A stretch of DNA of 64,000 nt from Plantago major (lineage: Eukaryota; Streptophyta; Magnoliopsida; Lamiales; Plantaginaceae). The stretch spans positions 62,001-126,000 of the forward strand of contig JAIFAC010000211.1 in assembly GCA_026545765.1 (NCBI GenBank), read 5' to 3'. The position numbers were made by a program, and so were the translations under genes. The notes beneath the pieces were generated by a model that saw only the letters and a list, made by a program, of their open reading frames with translations, was not told where the DNA came from and did no database searches. Below are positions 21,537-35,900 of this stretch, one piece after another. The stretch's first letter is position 1. Each line of letters begins with the position of its first letter.

Positions 21537-24500
21537 TATCACAAACGAAGAACACTACTTAAGAGTTAAAGAACACACATAAGGAGTGGGATAATCAACA
21601 AACGTAAAATTCTACTCGAGACTTAAACAACATAATAAAGGACTGGGATAATTACAAACGGAGAAGGCAATTTGAGATTTAAACAACACACAGGAGTAAT
21701 AAAATAACAAACGAAGAACTCTACTTGAGAGTTACACAAAACAAAGAGGTGTTGAATAAACAACAAACGAACAACTCTACTTGAGAGATATAAAGGACAC
21801 ACTTTGGAGAGGGAAGAACAAAAAACGAATAACTCTACTCGAGAGATAAACAACACACTAAAGGAGTGGGATAATGTCAAGAAAGAAGTCTATTCGAAAT
21901 TTAAACAATACACAGAAGGAGTAAGAGTATCACAAAGGAAGAACACTACTTGAGAATTAATAAACACACATATAGATTGGGATAAACAACAAATGTAAAA
22001 TTCTACTCGTGGGTTAAATAAAACAATAATGGGAGAGAGATAATTACAAACGGAGAAGTCAGTTTGAGATTTAAACAACACAAGAGGAGTAATAAAATAA
22101 AGAACGAAGAACTCTACTTGAGAGTTAACCAAAACACAAAAGGTGTTGAATAAACAACAAACGAACAACTCTACTTGAGAGATATAAAGGACACACTTTG
22201 GAGAGGGAAGAACAAAAAACGAATAACTCTACTCGAGAGATAAACAACACACTAAAGGAGTGGATAATGTCAAACAAAGAAGTCTATTCTAGAATTAAAC
22301 AATAGACCGAAGGAGTAAGAGTATCACAAACGAAGAACACTACTTAAGAGTTAAAGAACACACATCAGGAGTGGGATAAACAACAAATGTAAAATTCTAC
22401 TCGTGGGTTAAATAAAAGAATAATGGGAGATAGATAATTACAAACGGAGAAGTCAATTTGAGATTTAAACAAAACACAAGAGTAATAAAATAACGAACGA
22501 AGAAACTCTACTTGAGAGTTAAACAAAACACAAAAGTTGTTGAATAAACAACAAACGAACAACTCTACTTGAGAAATATAAAGGACAAACCTTGGAAGAG
22601 GACAAACAACAAACGAACAACTCTACTCGAGAGCTAAACAACACACTAAAGGAGTGGGATAATGTCAAACAAAGAAGTCTATTCTAGAATTAAACAATAG
22701 ACCGAAGGAGTAAGACTATCACAAACGAAGAACACTACTTAAGAGTTAAAGAACACACATAAGGAGTGGGATAATCAACAAACATAAAATTCTACTCGAG
22801 ACTTAAACAACACAATAAAGGACTTGGATAATTACAAACGAAGAAGGCAATTTGAGATTTAAACAACACACAGGAGTAATAAAATAACAAACGAAGAACT
22901 CTACTTGAGAGTTACACAAAACAAAGAGGTGTTGAATAAACAACAAACGAACAACTCTACTTGAGAGATATAAAGGACACACTTTGGAGAGGGAAGAACA
23001 AAAAATGAATAACTCTACTCGAGAGATAAACAACACACTAAAGGAGTGGGATAATGTCAAGGAAGAAGTTTATTCGAAATTTAAACAATACACAGAAGGA
23101 GTAAGAGTATCAAAAAGGAAGAACACTACTTGAGAATTAATAAACACACATATAGATTGGGATAAACAACAAATGTAAAATTCTACTCGTGGGTTAAATA
23201 AAACAATAATGGGAGAGAGATAAGTACAAACAGAGAAGTCAGTTTGAGATTCAAACAACACACAAGAGGAGTAATAAAATAAAGATCGAAGAGCTCTACT
23301 TGACAGTTGACCAAAACACAAAAGGTTTTGAATAAACAACAAACGAACAACTCTACTTGAGAGATATAAACAACAAACTTTGGAGTGGGACAAACAACAA
23401 ACGTAGAACTCTAGTCGAGAGCTAAACAACACACTAAAGGAGTGGGATAATGTCAAACAAAGAAGTCTATTCGAGATTCAAACAATACCACGGAAGAATG
23501 CAGTATCACAAACGAAGAACACTACTTAAGAGTTAAAGAACACACATAAGGAGTGGGATAAACAACAAATGTAAAATTCTACTCGTGGGTTAAATAAAAC
23601 AATAATGGGAGAGAGATAATTACAAACGGAGAAGTCAATTTGAGATTTAAACAAAACACAAGAGTAATAAAATAACGAACGAAGAACTCTACTTGAGAGT
23701 TAAACAAAACACAAAAGGTGTTGAATAAACAACAAACGAACAACTCTACTTGAGAAATATAAAGGACAAACCTTGGAAGAGGACAAACAACAAACGAACA
23801 ACTCTACTCGAGAGCTAAACAACACACTAAAGGAGTGGGATAATGTCAAACAAAGAAGTCTATTCTAGAATTAAACAATAGACCGAAGGAGTGTGAGTAT
23901 CACAAACGAAGAACACTACTTAAGAGTTAAAGAACACACATAAGGAGTGGGATAATCAACAAACGTAAAATTCTACTCGAGACTTAAACAACACAATAAA
24001 GGACTGGGATAATTACAAACGGAGAAGGCAATTTGAGATTTAAACAACACACATGAGTAATAAAATAACAAACGAAGAACTCTACTTGAGAGTTACACAA
24101 AACAAAAAGGTGTTGAATAAACAACAAACGAACAACTCTACTTGAGAGATATAAAGGACACACTTTGGAGAGGGAAGAACAAAAAACGAATAACTCTACT
24201 CGAGAGATAAATAACACACTAAAGGAGTGGGATAATGTCAAGGAAGAAGTCTATTCGAAATTTAAACAATACACAGAAGGAGTAAGAGTATCACAAAGAA
24301 AGAACACTACTTTAGAATTAATAAACACACATATAGATTGGGATAAACAACAAATGTAAAATTATACTCGTGGGTTAAATAAAACAATAATGGGAGAGAG
24401 ATAATTACAAACGGAGAAGTCAGTTTGAGATTTAAACAACACACAAGAGGAGTAATAAAATAACGAACGAAGAACTCTACTTGAGAGTTAAACAAAACAC

Positions 24501-25652
24501 AAAAGGTGTTGAATAAACAACAAACGAACAACTCTACTTGAGAAATATAAAGGACAAACCATGGAAGAGGACAAACAACAAACGAACAACTCTACTCGAG
24601 AGCTAAACAACACACTAAAGGAGTTGGATAATGTCAAACAAAGAAGTCTATTCTAGAATTAAACAATAGACCGAAGGAGTAAGAGTATCACAAACGAAGA
24701 ACACTACTTAAGAGTTAAAGAACACACATAAGGAGTGGGATAATCAACAAACGTAAAATTCTACTCGAGACTTAAACAACACAATAAAGGACTGGGATAA
24801 TTACAATCGGAGAAGGCAATTTGAGATTTAAACAACACACAGGAGTAATAAAATAACAAACGAAGAACTCTACTTGAGAGTTACACAAAACAAAGAGATG
24901 TTGAATAAACAACAAACGAACAACTCTACTTGAGAGATATAAAGGACACACTTTGGAGAGGGAAGAACAAAAAACGAATAACTCTACTCGAGAGATAAAC
25001 AACACACTAAAGGAGTGGGATAATGTCAAGGAAGAAGTCTATTCGAAATTTAAACAATAGACAGAAGGAGTAAGAATATCACAAAGGAAGAACACTACTT
25101 GAGAATTAATAAACACACATATAGATTGGGATAAACAACAAATGTAAAATTCTACTCGTGGGTTAAATAAAACAATAATGGGAGAGAGATAATTACAAAC
25201 GGAGAAGTCAGTTTGAGATTTAAACAACACACAAGAGGAGTAATAAAATAAAGAACGAAGAATTCTACTTGAGAGTTAACCAAAACACAAAAGGTGTTGA
25301 ATAAACAACAAACGAATAACTCTTCTTGAGAGATATAAACAACAAACTTTGGAGTGGGACAAACAACAAACGTAGAACCCTAGTCGAGAGCTAAACAACA
25401 CACTAAAGGAGTGGGATAATGTCAAACAAAGAAGTCTATTCAAGATTTAAACAATACGGAAGATGCAGTATCACAAACGAAGAACACTACTTAAGAGTTA
25501 AAGAACACACATAAGGAGTGGGATAAACAACAAATGTAAAATTCTACTCGTGGGTTAAATAAAACAATAATGGGAGATAGATAATTGCAAACGGAGAAGT
25601 CAATTTGAGATTTAAACAAAACACAAGAGTAATAAAATAAAGAACGAAGAAC
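21532..25652 (-). repeat. 396-bp satellite array, minus orientation, right of the element
   Basis: About 10 more monomers in the same orientation as 872-7520, ending at the orientation switch. A block marked by AATAAAGGACTGGGA/AATTACAAACGGAGAAGGC begins at about 21623, 22803, 23984 and 24772, that is at steps of 1180, 1181 and 788 bp: trimers, then a dimer. Two units, near 23490 and 25458, share an altered GGAAGA-TGCAGTATC stretch. Confidence 0.95.
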
Positions 25653-25730
25653 ATTTTGTGTTTTTTTTAACTCTCAAGTAGAGTTCTTCGGTCGTTATTT
25701 TATTAATCCTCCTGTGAGTTGTTTAAATCT
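25601..25730. other. Head-to-head orientation switch of the satellite
   Basis: Up to 25652 the array reads minus (ATAAAATAAAGAACGAAGAAC). From 25653 it reads plus (ATTTTGTG, then TTTAACTCTCAAGTAGAG). The GAAGAAC that ends the left arm pairs with GTTCTTC at 25683, leaving a 30-bp spacer. The arms on each side are imperfect inverted copies, so this is the centre of a very large inverted repeat. A run of eight or more T lies in the spacer. Confidence 0.9.
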
Positions 25731-26940
25731 CAAATTGACTTCTCCGTTTGAAATTATATCTCTCCCATTATTGTTTTATTTAACCCACGAGTAGAATTTT
25801 ACATTTGTTGTTTATCCCAATCCATATGTGTGTTTATTAATTCTGAAGTAGTGTTCTTCGTTTGTGATACTCTTACTCCTTCTGTGTATTGTTTAAATTT
25901 CGAATAGACTTCTTCCTTGACATTATCCCACTCCTTTAGTGTGTTGTTTATCTCTCGAGTGGAGTTATTCGTTTTTTGTTCTTCCCTCTCCAAAGTGTGT
26001 CCTTTATATCTCTCAAGTAGAGTTGTTCGTTTGTTGTTTATTCAACACCTTTTGTGTTTTGTTTAACTCTCAAGTAGAGTTCTTTGTTCGTTATTTTATT
26101 ACTCCTCGTGTGTGTTGTTTAAATCTCAAATTCACTTCTCCGTTTGTAATTATCTCTCTCCCATTATTGTTTTATTTAACCCACGAGTAGAATTTTACAT
26201 TTGTTGTTTATCCCAATCCATATGTGTATTTATTAATTCTCAAGTAGTGTTCTTCGTTTGTGATACTCCTACTCCTTCTGTGTATTGTTTAAATTTCGAA
26301 TAGACTTCTTCCTTGACATTATTCCACTCCTTTAGTGTGTTGTTTATCTCTCGAGTAGAGTTATTCATTTTTTGTTCTTCCCTCTCCAAAGTGTGTCCTT
26401 TATATCTCTCAAGTAGAGTTGTTCGTTTGTTGTTTATTCAACACCTTTTGTGTTTTGTTTAACTCTCAAGTAGAGTTCTTCGTTCGTTATTTTATTACTC
26501 CTCGTGTGAGTTGTTTAAATCTTAAATTGACTTCTCCGTTTGTAATTATCTTTCTCCCATTATTGTTTTATTTAACCCACGAGTAGAATTTTACATTTGT
26601 TGTTTATCCCAATCCATATGTGTGTTTATTAATTCTCAAGTAGTGTTCTTCGTTTGTGATACTCTTTACCTTTTATGTATTGTTTAAATTTAAGACTTCT
26701 TCCTTGACATTATCCCACTCCTTTAGTGTGTTGTTTATCTCTCTAGAAGTTATTCGTTTTTGTTCTCCTCCAAAGTGTGTCCTTTATATCTCAAGTAGTT
26801 GTTCTGTTGTTTATTCAACACTTTTGTGTTTTGTTTAACTCTCAAGTAGAGTTCTTCGCTTGTTATTTATTACTTATTAGTTGTTGTTTAAATCTCAAAT
26901 TGACTTCTCCGTTTGTAATTATCTCTCTCCCATTATTGTT

Positions 26941-29900
26941 TTATTTAACCCCCAAGTAGAATTTTAATTTGTTGTTTATCCCAATCCATATATGTGTTGA
27001 TTAATTCTCAAGTAGTGTTCTTCGTTTGTGATACTCCTACTCCTTCTGTGTATTGTTTAAATTTCGAATAGACTTCTTCCTTGACATTATCCCACTCCTT
27101 TAGTGTGTTGTTTATCTCTCGAGTAGAGTTATTCATTTTTTGTTCTTCCCTCTCCAAAGTGTGTCCTTTATATCTCTCAAGTAGAGTTGTTCGTTTGTTG
27201 TTTATTCAACACCTTTTGTGTTTTGTTTAACTCTCAAGTAGAGTTCTTCGTTCGTTATTTTATTACTCCTCCTGTGTGTTGTTTAAATCTCAAATTGACT
27301 TCTCCGTTTGTAATTATCTCTCTCCTATTATTGTTTTATTTAACCCACGATTGAATTTTACATTTGTTGTTTATACCAATTCATATGTGTGTTTATTAAT
27401 TCTCAAGTAGTGTTCTTCGTTTGTGATACTCTTACTCCTTCTGTGTATTGTTTAAATTTAATATAGACTTCTTCCTTGACATTATCCCACTCCTTTAGTG
27501 TGTTGTTTATCTCTCGAGTACAGTTATTCGTTTTTTGTTCTTCCCTCTCCAAAGTGGGTCCTTTATATCTCTCAAGTAGAGTTGTTCGTTTGTTGTTTAT
27601 TCAACACCCTTTGTGTTTTGTTTAACTCTCAAGTAGAGTTCTTCGTTCGTTATTTTATTACTCCTCTTCTGTGTTGTTTAAATCTCAAATTGACTTCTCC
27701 GTTTGTAATTATCTCTCTCCCATTATTGTTTTATTTAACCCCCAAGTAGAATTTTAATTTGTTGTTTATCCCAATCCATATATGTGTTGATTAATTCTCA
27801 AGTAGTGTTCTTCGTTTGTGATACTCTTACTCCTTCTGTGTATTGTTTAAATTTCGAATAGACTTCTTCCTTGACATTATCCCACTCCTTTAGTGTGTTG
27901 TTTATCTCTCGAGTAGAGTTATTCGTTTTTTGTTCTTCCCTCTCCAAAGTGTGTCCTTTATATCTCTCAAGTAGAGTTGTTCGTTTGTTGTTTATTCAAC
28001 ACCTTTTGTGTTTTGTTTAACTCTCAAGTAGAGTTCTTCGTTCGTTATTTTATTACTCCTCCTGTGTGTTGTTTAAATCTCAAATTGACTTCTCCGTTTG
28101 TAATTATCTCTCTCCCATTATTGTTTTATTTAACCCACGAGTAGAATTTTACATTTGTTGTTTATCCCAATCCATATGTGTGTTTATTAATTCTCAAGTA
28201 GTGTTCTTCGTTTGTGATACTCTTACTCCTTCTGTGTATTGTTTAAATTTAATATAGACTTCTTCCTTGACATTATCCCACTCCTTTAGTGTGTTGTTTA
28301 TCTCTCGAGTACAGTTATTCGTTTTTTGTTCTTCCCTCTCCAAAGTGGGTCCTTTATATCTCTCAAGTAGAGTTGTTCGTTTGTTGTTTATTCAACACCT
28401 TTTGTGTTTTGTTTAACTCTCAAGTAGAGTTCTTCGTTCGTTATTTTATTACTCCTCTTCTGTGTTGTTTAAATCTCAAATTGACTTCTCCATTTGTAAT
28501 TATCTCTCTCCCATTATTGATTTATTTAACCCCCAAGTAGAATTTTAATTTGTTGTTTATCCCAATCCATATATGTGTTGATTAATTCTCAAGTAGTGTT
28601 CTTCGTTTGTGATACTCTTACTCCTTCTGTGTATTGTTTAAATTTCGAATAGACTTCTTCCTTGACATTATCCCACTCCTTTAGTGTGTTGTTTATCTCT
28701 CGAGTAGAGTTATTCGTTTTTTGTTCTTCCCTCTCCAAAGTGTGTCCTTTATATCTCTCAAGTAGAGTTGTTCGTTTGTTGTTTATTCAACACCTTTTGT
28801 GTTTTGTTTAACTCTCAAGTAGAGTTCTTCGTTCGTTATTTTATTACTCCTCCTGTGTGTTGTTTAAATCTCAAATTGACTTCTCCGTTTGTAATTATCT
28901 CTCTCCCATTATTGTTTTATTTAACCCACGAGTAGAATTTTACATTTGTTGTTTATCCCAATCCATATGTGTTTATTAATTCTCAAGTAGTGTTCTTCGT
29001 TTGTGATACTCTTACTCCTTCTGTGTATTGTTTAAATTTAATATAGACTTCTTCCTTGACATTATCCCACTCCTTTAGTGTGTTGTTTATCTCTCGAGTA
29101 CAGTTATTCGTTTTTTGTTCTTCCCTCTCCAAAGTGGGTCCTTTATATCTCTCAAGTAGAGTTGTTCGTTTGTTGTTTATTCAACACCTTTTGTGTTTTG
29201 TTTAACTCTCAAGTAGAGTTCTTCGTTCGTTATTTTATTACTCCTCTTCTGTGTTGTTTAAATCTCAAATTGACTTCTCCGTTTGTAATTATCTCTCTCC
29301 CATTATTGTTTTATTTAACCCCCGAGTAGAATTTTAATTTGTTGTTTATCCCAATCCATATGTGTGTTGATTAATTCTCAAGTAGTGTTCTTCGTTTGTG
29401 ATACTCTTACTCCTTCTGTGTATTGTTTAAATTTCGAATAGACTTCTTCCTTGACATTATCCCACTCCTTTAGTGTGTTGTTTATCTCTCGAGTAGAGTT
29501 ATTCGTTTTTTGTTCTTCCCTCTCCAAAGTGTGTCCTTTATATCTCTCAAGTAGAGTTGTTCGTTTGTTGTTTATTCAACACCTTTTGTGTTTTGTTTAA
29601 CTCTCAAGTAGAGTTCGTTCGTTATTTTATTACTCCTCCTGTGTGTTGTTTAAATCTCAAATTGACTTCTCCGTTTGTAATTATCTCTCTCCCATTATTG
29701 TTTTATTTAACCCACGAGTAGAATTTTACATTTGTTGTTTATCCCAATCCATATGTGTGTTTATTAATTCTCAAGTAGTGTTCTTCGTTTGTGATACTCT
29801 TACTCCTTCTGTGTATTGTTTAAATTTAATATAGACTTCTTCCTTGACATTATCCCACTCCTTTAGTGTGTTGTTTATCTCTCGATTACAGTTATTCGTT

Positions 29901-32900
29901 TTTTGTTCTTCCATCTCCAAAGTGGGTCGTTTATATCTCTCAAGTAGAGTTGTTCGTTTGTTGTTTATTCAACACCTTTTGTGTTTTGTTTAACTCTCAA
30001 GTAGAGTTCTTCGTTTGTTATTTTATTACTCCTCTTCTGTGTTGTTTAAATCTCAAATTGACTTCTCCGTTTGTAATTATCTCTCTCCTATTATTGTTTT
30101 ATTTAACCCCCGAGTAGAATTTTAATTTGTTGTTTATCCCAATCCATATATGTGTTGATTAATTCTCAAGTAGTGTCCTTCATTTGTGATACTCTTACTC
30201 CTTCTGTGTATTGTTTAAATTTCGAATAGACTTCTTCCTTGACATTATCCCAGTCCTTTAGTGTGTTGTTTATCTCTCGAGTAGAGTTATTCGTTTTTTG
30301 TCCTTCCCTCTCCAAAGTGTGTCCTTTATATCTCTCAAGTAGAGTTGTTCGTTTGTTGTTTATTCAACACCTTTTGTGTTTTGTTTAACTCTCAAGTAGA
30401 GTTCTTCGTTCGTTATTTTATTACTCCTCCTGTGTGTTGTTTAAATCTCAAATTGACTTCTCCGTTTGTAATTATCTCTCTCCCATTATTGTTTTATTTA
30501 ACCCACGAGTAGAATTTTACATTTGTTGTTTATCCCAATCCATATGTGTTTATTAATTCTCAAGTAGTGTTCTTCGTTTGTGATACTCTTACTCCTTCTG
30601 TGTATTGTTTAAATTTAATATAGACTTCTTCCTTGACATTATCCCACTCCTTTAGTGTGTTGTTTATCTCTCGAGTACAGTTATTCGTTTTTTGTTCTTC
30701 CCTCTCCAAAGTGTGTCCTTTATATCTCTCAAGTAGAGTTGTTCGTTTGTTGTTTATTCAACACCTTTTGTGTTTTGTTTAACTCTCAAGTAGAGTTCTT
30801 CGTTCATCATTTTATTACTCCTCTTGTGTGTTGTTTAAATCTCAAATTGACTTCTCCGTTTGTAATTATCTCTCTCCCATTATTGTTTTATTTAACCCCC
30901 GAGTAGAATTTTAATTTGTTGTTTATCCCAATCCATATGTGTGTTGATTAATTCTCAAGTAGTGTTCTTCGTTTGTGATACTCTTACTCCTTCTGTGTAT
31001 TGTTTAAATTTCGAATAGACTTCTTCCTTGACATTATCCCAGTCCTTTAGTGTGTTGTTTATCTCTCGAGTAGAGTTATTCGTTTTTTGTTCTTCCCTCT
31101 CCAAAGTGTGTCCTTTATATCTCTCAAGTAGAGTTGTTCGTTTGTTGTTTATTCAACACCTTTTGTGTTTTGTTTAACTCTCAAGTAGAGTTCTTCGTTC
31201 GTTATTTTATTACTCCTCCTGTGTGTTGTTTAAATCTCAAATTGACTTCTCCGTTTGTAATTATCTCTCTCCCATTATTGTTTTATTTAACTTGAGTAGA
31301 ATTTTACATTTGTTGTTTATCCCAATCCATATGTGTGTTTATTAATTCTCAAGTAGTGTTCTTCGTTTGTGATACTCTTACTCCTTCTGTGTATTGTTTA
31401 AATTTAATATAGACTTCTTCCTTGACATTATCCCACTCCTTTAGTGTGTTGTTTATCTCTCGAGTAGAGTTATTCGTTTTTTGTTCTTCCCTCTCCAAAG
31501 TGTGTCCTTTATATCTCTCAAGTAGAGTTGTTCGTTTGTTGTTTATTCAACACCTTTTTTGTTTTGTTTAACTCTCAAGTAGAGTTCTTAGTGAGTTATT
31601 TTAATACTCCTCTTGTGTTGTTTAAATCTCAAATTGACTTCTCCGCTTGTAATTATCTCTCTCCATTATTGTTTTATTTAACCCCAGTAGAATTTTACAT
31701 TTGTTGTTTATCCCAATCCATATGTGTTTATTAATTCTCAAGTAGTGTTCTTCGCTTGTGATACTCTTACTCCTTCTGTATTGTTTAAATTTGAATAGAC
31801 TTCTTCCTTGACATTATCCCACCTTTAGTGTGTTGTTTATCTCTCGAGTAGAGTTATTCGTTTTTTGTTCTTCCCTCTCCAAAGTGTGTCCTTTATATCT
31901 CTCAAGTAGAGTTGTTCGTTTGTTGTTTATTCAACACCTTTTGTGTTTTGTTTAACTCTCAAGTAGAGTTCTTCGTTCGTTATTTTATTACTCCTCTTGT
32001 GTTGTTTAAATCTCAAATTGACTTCTCCGTTTGTAATTATCTCTCTCCCATTATTGTTTTATTTAACCCACGAGTAGAATTTTACATTTGTTGTTTATCC
32101 CAATCCATATGTGTGTTTATTAATTCTCAAGTAGTGTTCTTCGTTTGTGATACTCTTACTCCTTCTGTGTATTGTTTAAATTTAATATAGACTTCTTCCT
32201 TGACATTATCCCACTCCTTTAGTGTGTTGTTTATCTCTCGAGTAGAGTTATTCGTTTTTTGTTCTTCCCTCTCCAAAGTGTGTCCTTTATATCTCTCAAG
32301 TAGAGTTGTTCGTTTGTTGTTTATTCAACACCTTTTGTGTTTTGTTTAACTCTCAAGTAGAGTTCTTCGTTCGTTATTTTATTACTCCTCCTGTGAGTTG
32401 TTTAAATCTCAAATTGACTTCTCCGTTTGTAATTATCTCTCTCCAATTATTGTTTTATTTAACACACAAGTAGAATTTTACATTTGTTGTTTATCCCAAT
32501 CCATATGTGTGTTTATTAATTCTCAAGTAGTGTTCTTCGTTTGTGATACTCTTACTCCTTCTGTGTATTGTTTAAATTTCGAATACACTTCTTCCTTGAC
32601 ATTATCCCAGTCCTTTAGTGTGTTGTTTATCTCTCGAGTGGAGTTATTCGTTTTTTGTTCTTCCCTCTCCAAAGTGTGTCCTTTATATCTCTCAAGTAGA
32701 GTTGTTCGTTAGTTGTTTATTCAACATATTTTGTGTTTTGTTTAACTCTCAAGTAGAGTTCTTCGGTCGTTATTTTATTACTCCTCCTGTGAGTTGTTTA
32801 AATCTCAATTTGACTTCACCGTTTGTAATTATCTCTCTCCCATTATTGTTTTATTTAACCCACGAGTAGAATTTTACATTTGTTGTTTATCCCAATCCAT

Positions 32901-35900
32901 ATGTGTGTTTATTAATTCTCAAGTAGTGTTCTTCGTTTGTGATACTCTTACTCCTTCTGTGTATTGTTTAAATTTAATATAGACTTCTTCCTTGACATTA
33001 TCCCACTCCTTTAGTGTGTTGTTTATCTCTCGAGTACAGTTATTCGTTTTTTGTTCTTCCCTCTCCAAAGTGTGTCCTTTATATCTCTCAAGTAGAGTTG
33101 TTCGTTTGTTGTTTATTCAACACCTTTTGTGTTTTGTTTAACTCTCAAGTAGAGTTCTTCGTTCGTTATTTTATTACTCCTCTTCTGTGTTGTTTAAATC
33201 TCAAATTGACTTCTCCGTTTGTAATTATCTCTCTCCCATTATTGTTTTATTTAACCCCCAAGTAGAATTTTAATTTGTTGTTTATCCCAATCCATATGTG
33301 TGTTGATTAATTCTCAAGTAGTGTTCTTCGTTTGTGATACTCTTACTCCTTCTGTGTATTGTTTAAATTTCGAATAGACTTCTTCCTTGACATTATCCCA
33401 CTCCTTTAGTGTGTTGTTTATCTCTCGAGTAGAGTTATTCGTTTTTTGTTCTTCCCTCTCCAAAGTGTGTCCTTTATATCTCTCAAGTAGAGTTGTTCGT
33501 TTGTTGTTTATTCAACACCTTTTGTGTTTTGTTTAACTCTCAAGTAGAGTTCTTCGTTCGTTATTTTATTACTCCTCCTGTGTGTTGTTTAAATCTCAAA
33601 TTGACTTCTCCGTTTGTAATTATCTCTCTCCCATTATTGTTTTATTTAACCCACGAGTAGAATTTTACATTTGTTGTTTATCCCAATCCGTATGTGTGTT
33701 TATTAATTCTCAAGTAGTGTTCTTCGTTTGTGATACTCTTACTCCTTCTGTGTATAGTTTAAATTTAATATAGACTTCTTCCTTGACATTATCCCACTCC
33801 TTTAGTTTGTTGTTTATCTCTCGAGTACAGTTATTCATTTTTTGTTCTTCCCTCTCCAAAGTGGGTCCTTTATATCTCTAAAGTAGAGTTGTTCGTTTGT
33901 TGTTTATTCAACACATTTTGTGTTTGTTTAACTCTCAAGTAGAGTTCTTCGTTCGTTATTTTATTACTCCTCCTGTGAGTTGTTTAAATCTCAAATTGAC
34001 TTCTCCGTTTGTAATTATCTCTCTCCCATTATTGTTTTATTTAACCCACGAGTAGAATTTTACATTTGTTGTTTATCCCAATCCATATGTGTGTTGATTA
34101 ATTCTCAAGTAGTGTTCTTCGTTTGTGATACTCTTACTCCTTCTGTGTATTGTTTAAATTTCGAATAGACTTCTTCCTTGACATTATCCCACTCCTTTAG
34201 TCTGTTCTCGAGTAGAGTTATTCATTTTTTGTTCTTCCCTCTCCAAAGTGTGTCCTTTATATCTCTCAAGTAGAGTTGTTCGTTTGTTGTTTATTCAACA
34301 CCTTTTGTGTTTTGTTTAACTCTCAAGTAGAGTTCTTCGTTCGTTATTTTATTACTCCTCCTGTGTGTTGTTTAAATCTCAAATTGACTTCTCCGTTTGT
34401 AATTATCTCTCTCCCATTATTGTTTTATTTAACCCACGAGTAGAATTTTACATTTGTTGTTTATCCCAATCCATATGTGTGTTTATTAATTCTCAAGTAG
34501 TGTTCTTCGTTTGTGATACTCTTACTCCTTCTGTGTATTGTTTAAATTTAATATAGACTTCTTCCTTGACATTATCCCACTCCTTTAGTGTGTTGTTTAT
34601 CTCTCGAGTACAGTTATTCGTTTTTTGTTCTTCCCTCTCCAAAGTGTGTCCTTTATATCTCTCAAGTAGAGTTGTTCGTTTGTTGTTTATTCAACACCTT
34701 TTGTGTTTTGTTTAACTCTCAAGTAGAGTTCTTCGTTCGTTATTTTATTACTCCTCTTCTGTGTTGTTTAAATCTCAAATTGACTTCTCCGTTTGTAATT
34801 ATCTCTCTCCCATTATTGTTTTATTTAACCCCTGAGTAGAATTTTTAATTGTTGTTTATCCCAATCCATATGTGTGTTGATTAATTCTCAAGTAGTGTTC
34901 TTCGTTTGTGATACTCTTACTCCTTCTGTGTATTGTTTAAATTTCGAATAGACTTCTTCCTTGACATTATCCCACTCCTTTAGTGTGTTGTTTATCTCTC
35001 GAGTAGAGTTATTCGTTTTTTGTTCTTCCCTCTCCAAAGTGTGTCCTTTATATCTCTCAAGTAGAGTTGTTCGTTTGTTGTTTATTCAACACCTTTTGTG
35101 TTTTGTTTAACTCTCAAGTACAGTTCTTCGGTCGTTATTTTATTACTCCTCGTGTGTGTTGTTTAAATGTCAAATTAACTTCTCCGTTTGTAATTATCTC
35201 TCTCCCATTATTGTTTTATTTAACCCACGAGTAGAATTTTACATTTGTTGTTTATCCCAATCCATATGTGTGTTTATTAATTCTCAAGTAGTGTTCTTCG
35301 TTTGTGATACTCTTACTCCTTCTGTGTATTGTTTAAATTTCGAATAGACTTCTTCCTTGACATTATCCCACTCCTTTAGTGTGTTGTTTATCTCTCGAGT
35401 ACAATTATTCGTTTTTTGTTCTTCCCTCTCCAAAGTGGGTCCTTTATATCTCTCAAGTAGAGTTGTTCGTTTGTTGTTCATTCAACACCTTTTGTGTTTT
35501 GTTTAACTCTCAAGTAGAGTTCTTCGTTCGTTATTTTATTACTCCTCCTGTGTGTTGTTTAAATCTCAAATTGACTTCTCCGTTTGTAATTATCTCTCTC
35601 CCATTATTGTTTTATTTAACCCACGAGTAGAATTTTAATTTGTTGTTTATCCCAATCCATATGTGTGTTGATTAATTCTCAAGTAGTGTTCTTCGTTTGT
35701 GATACTCTTACTCCTTCTGTGTATTGTTTAAATTTCGAATAGACTTCTTACTTGACATTATCCCACTCCTTTAGTGTGTTGTTTATCTCTCGAGTAGAGT
35801 TATTCGTTTTTTGTTCTTCCCTCTCCAAAGTGTGTCCTTTATATCTCTCAAGTAGAGTTGTTCGTTTGTTGTTTATTCAATACCTTTTGTGTTTTGTTTA

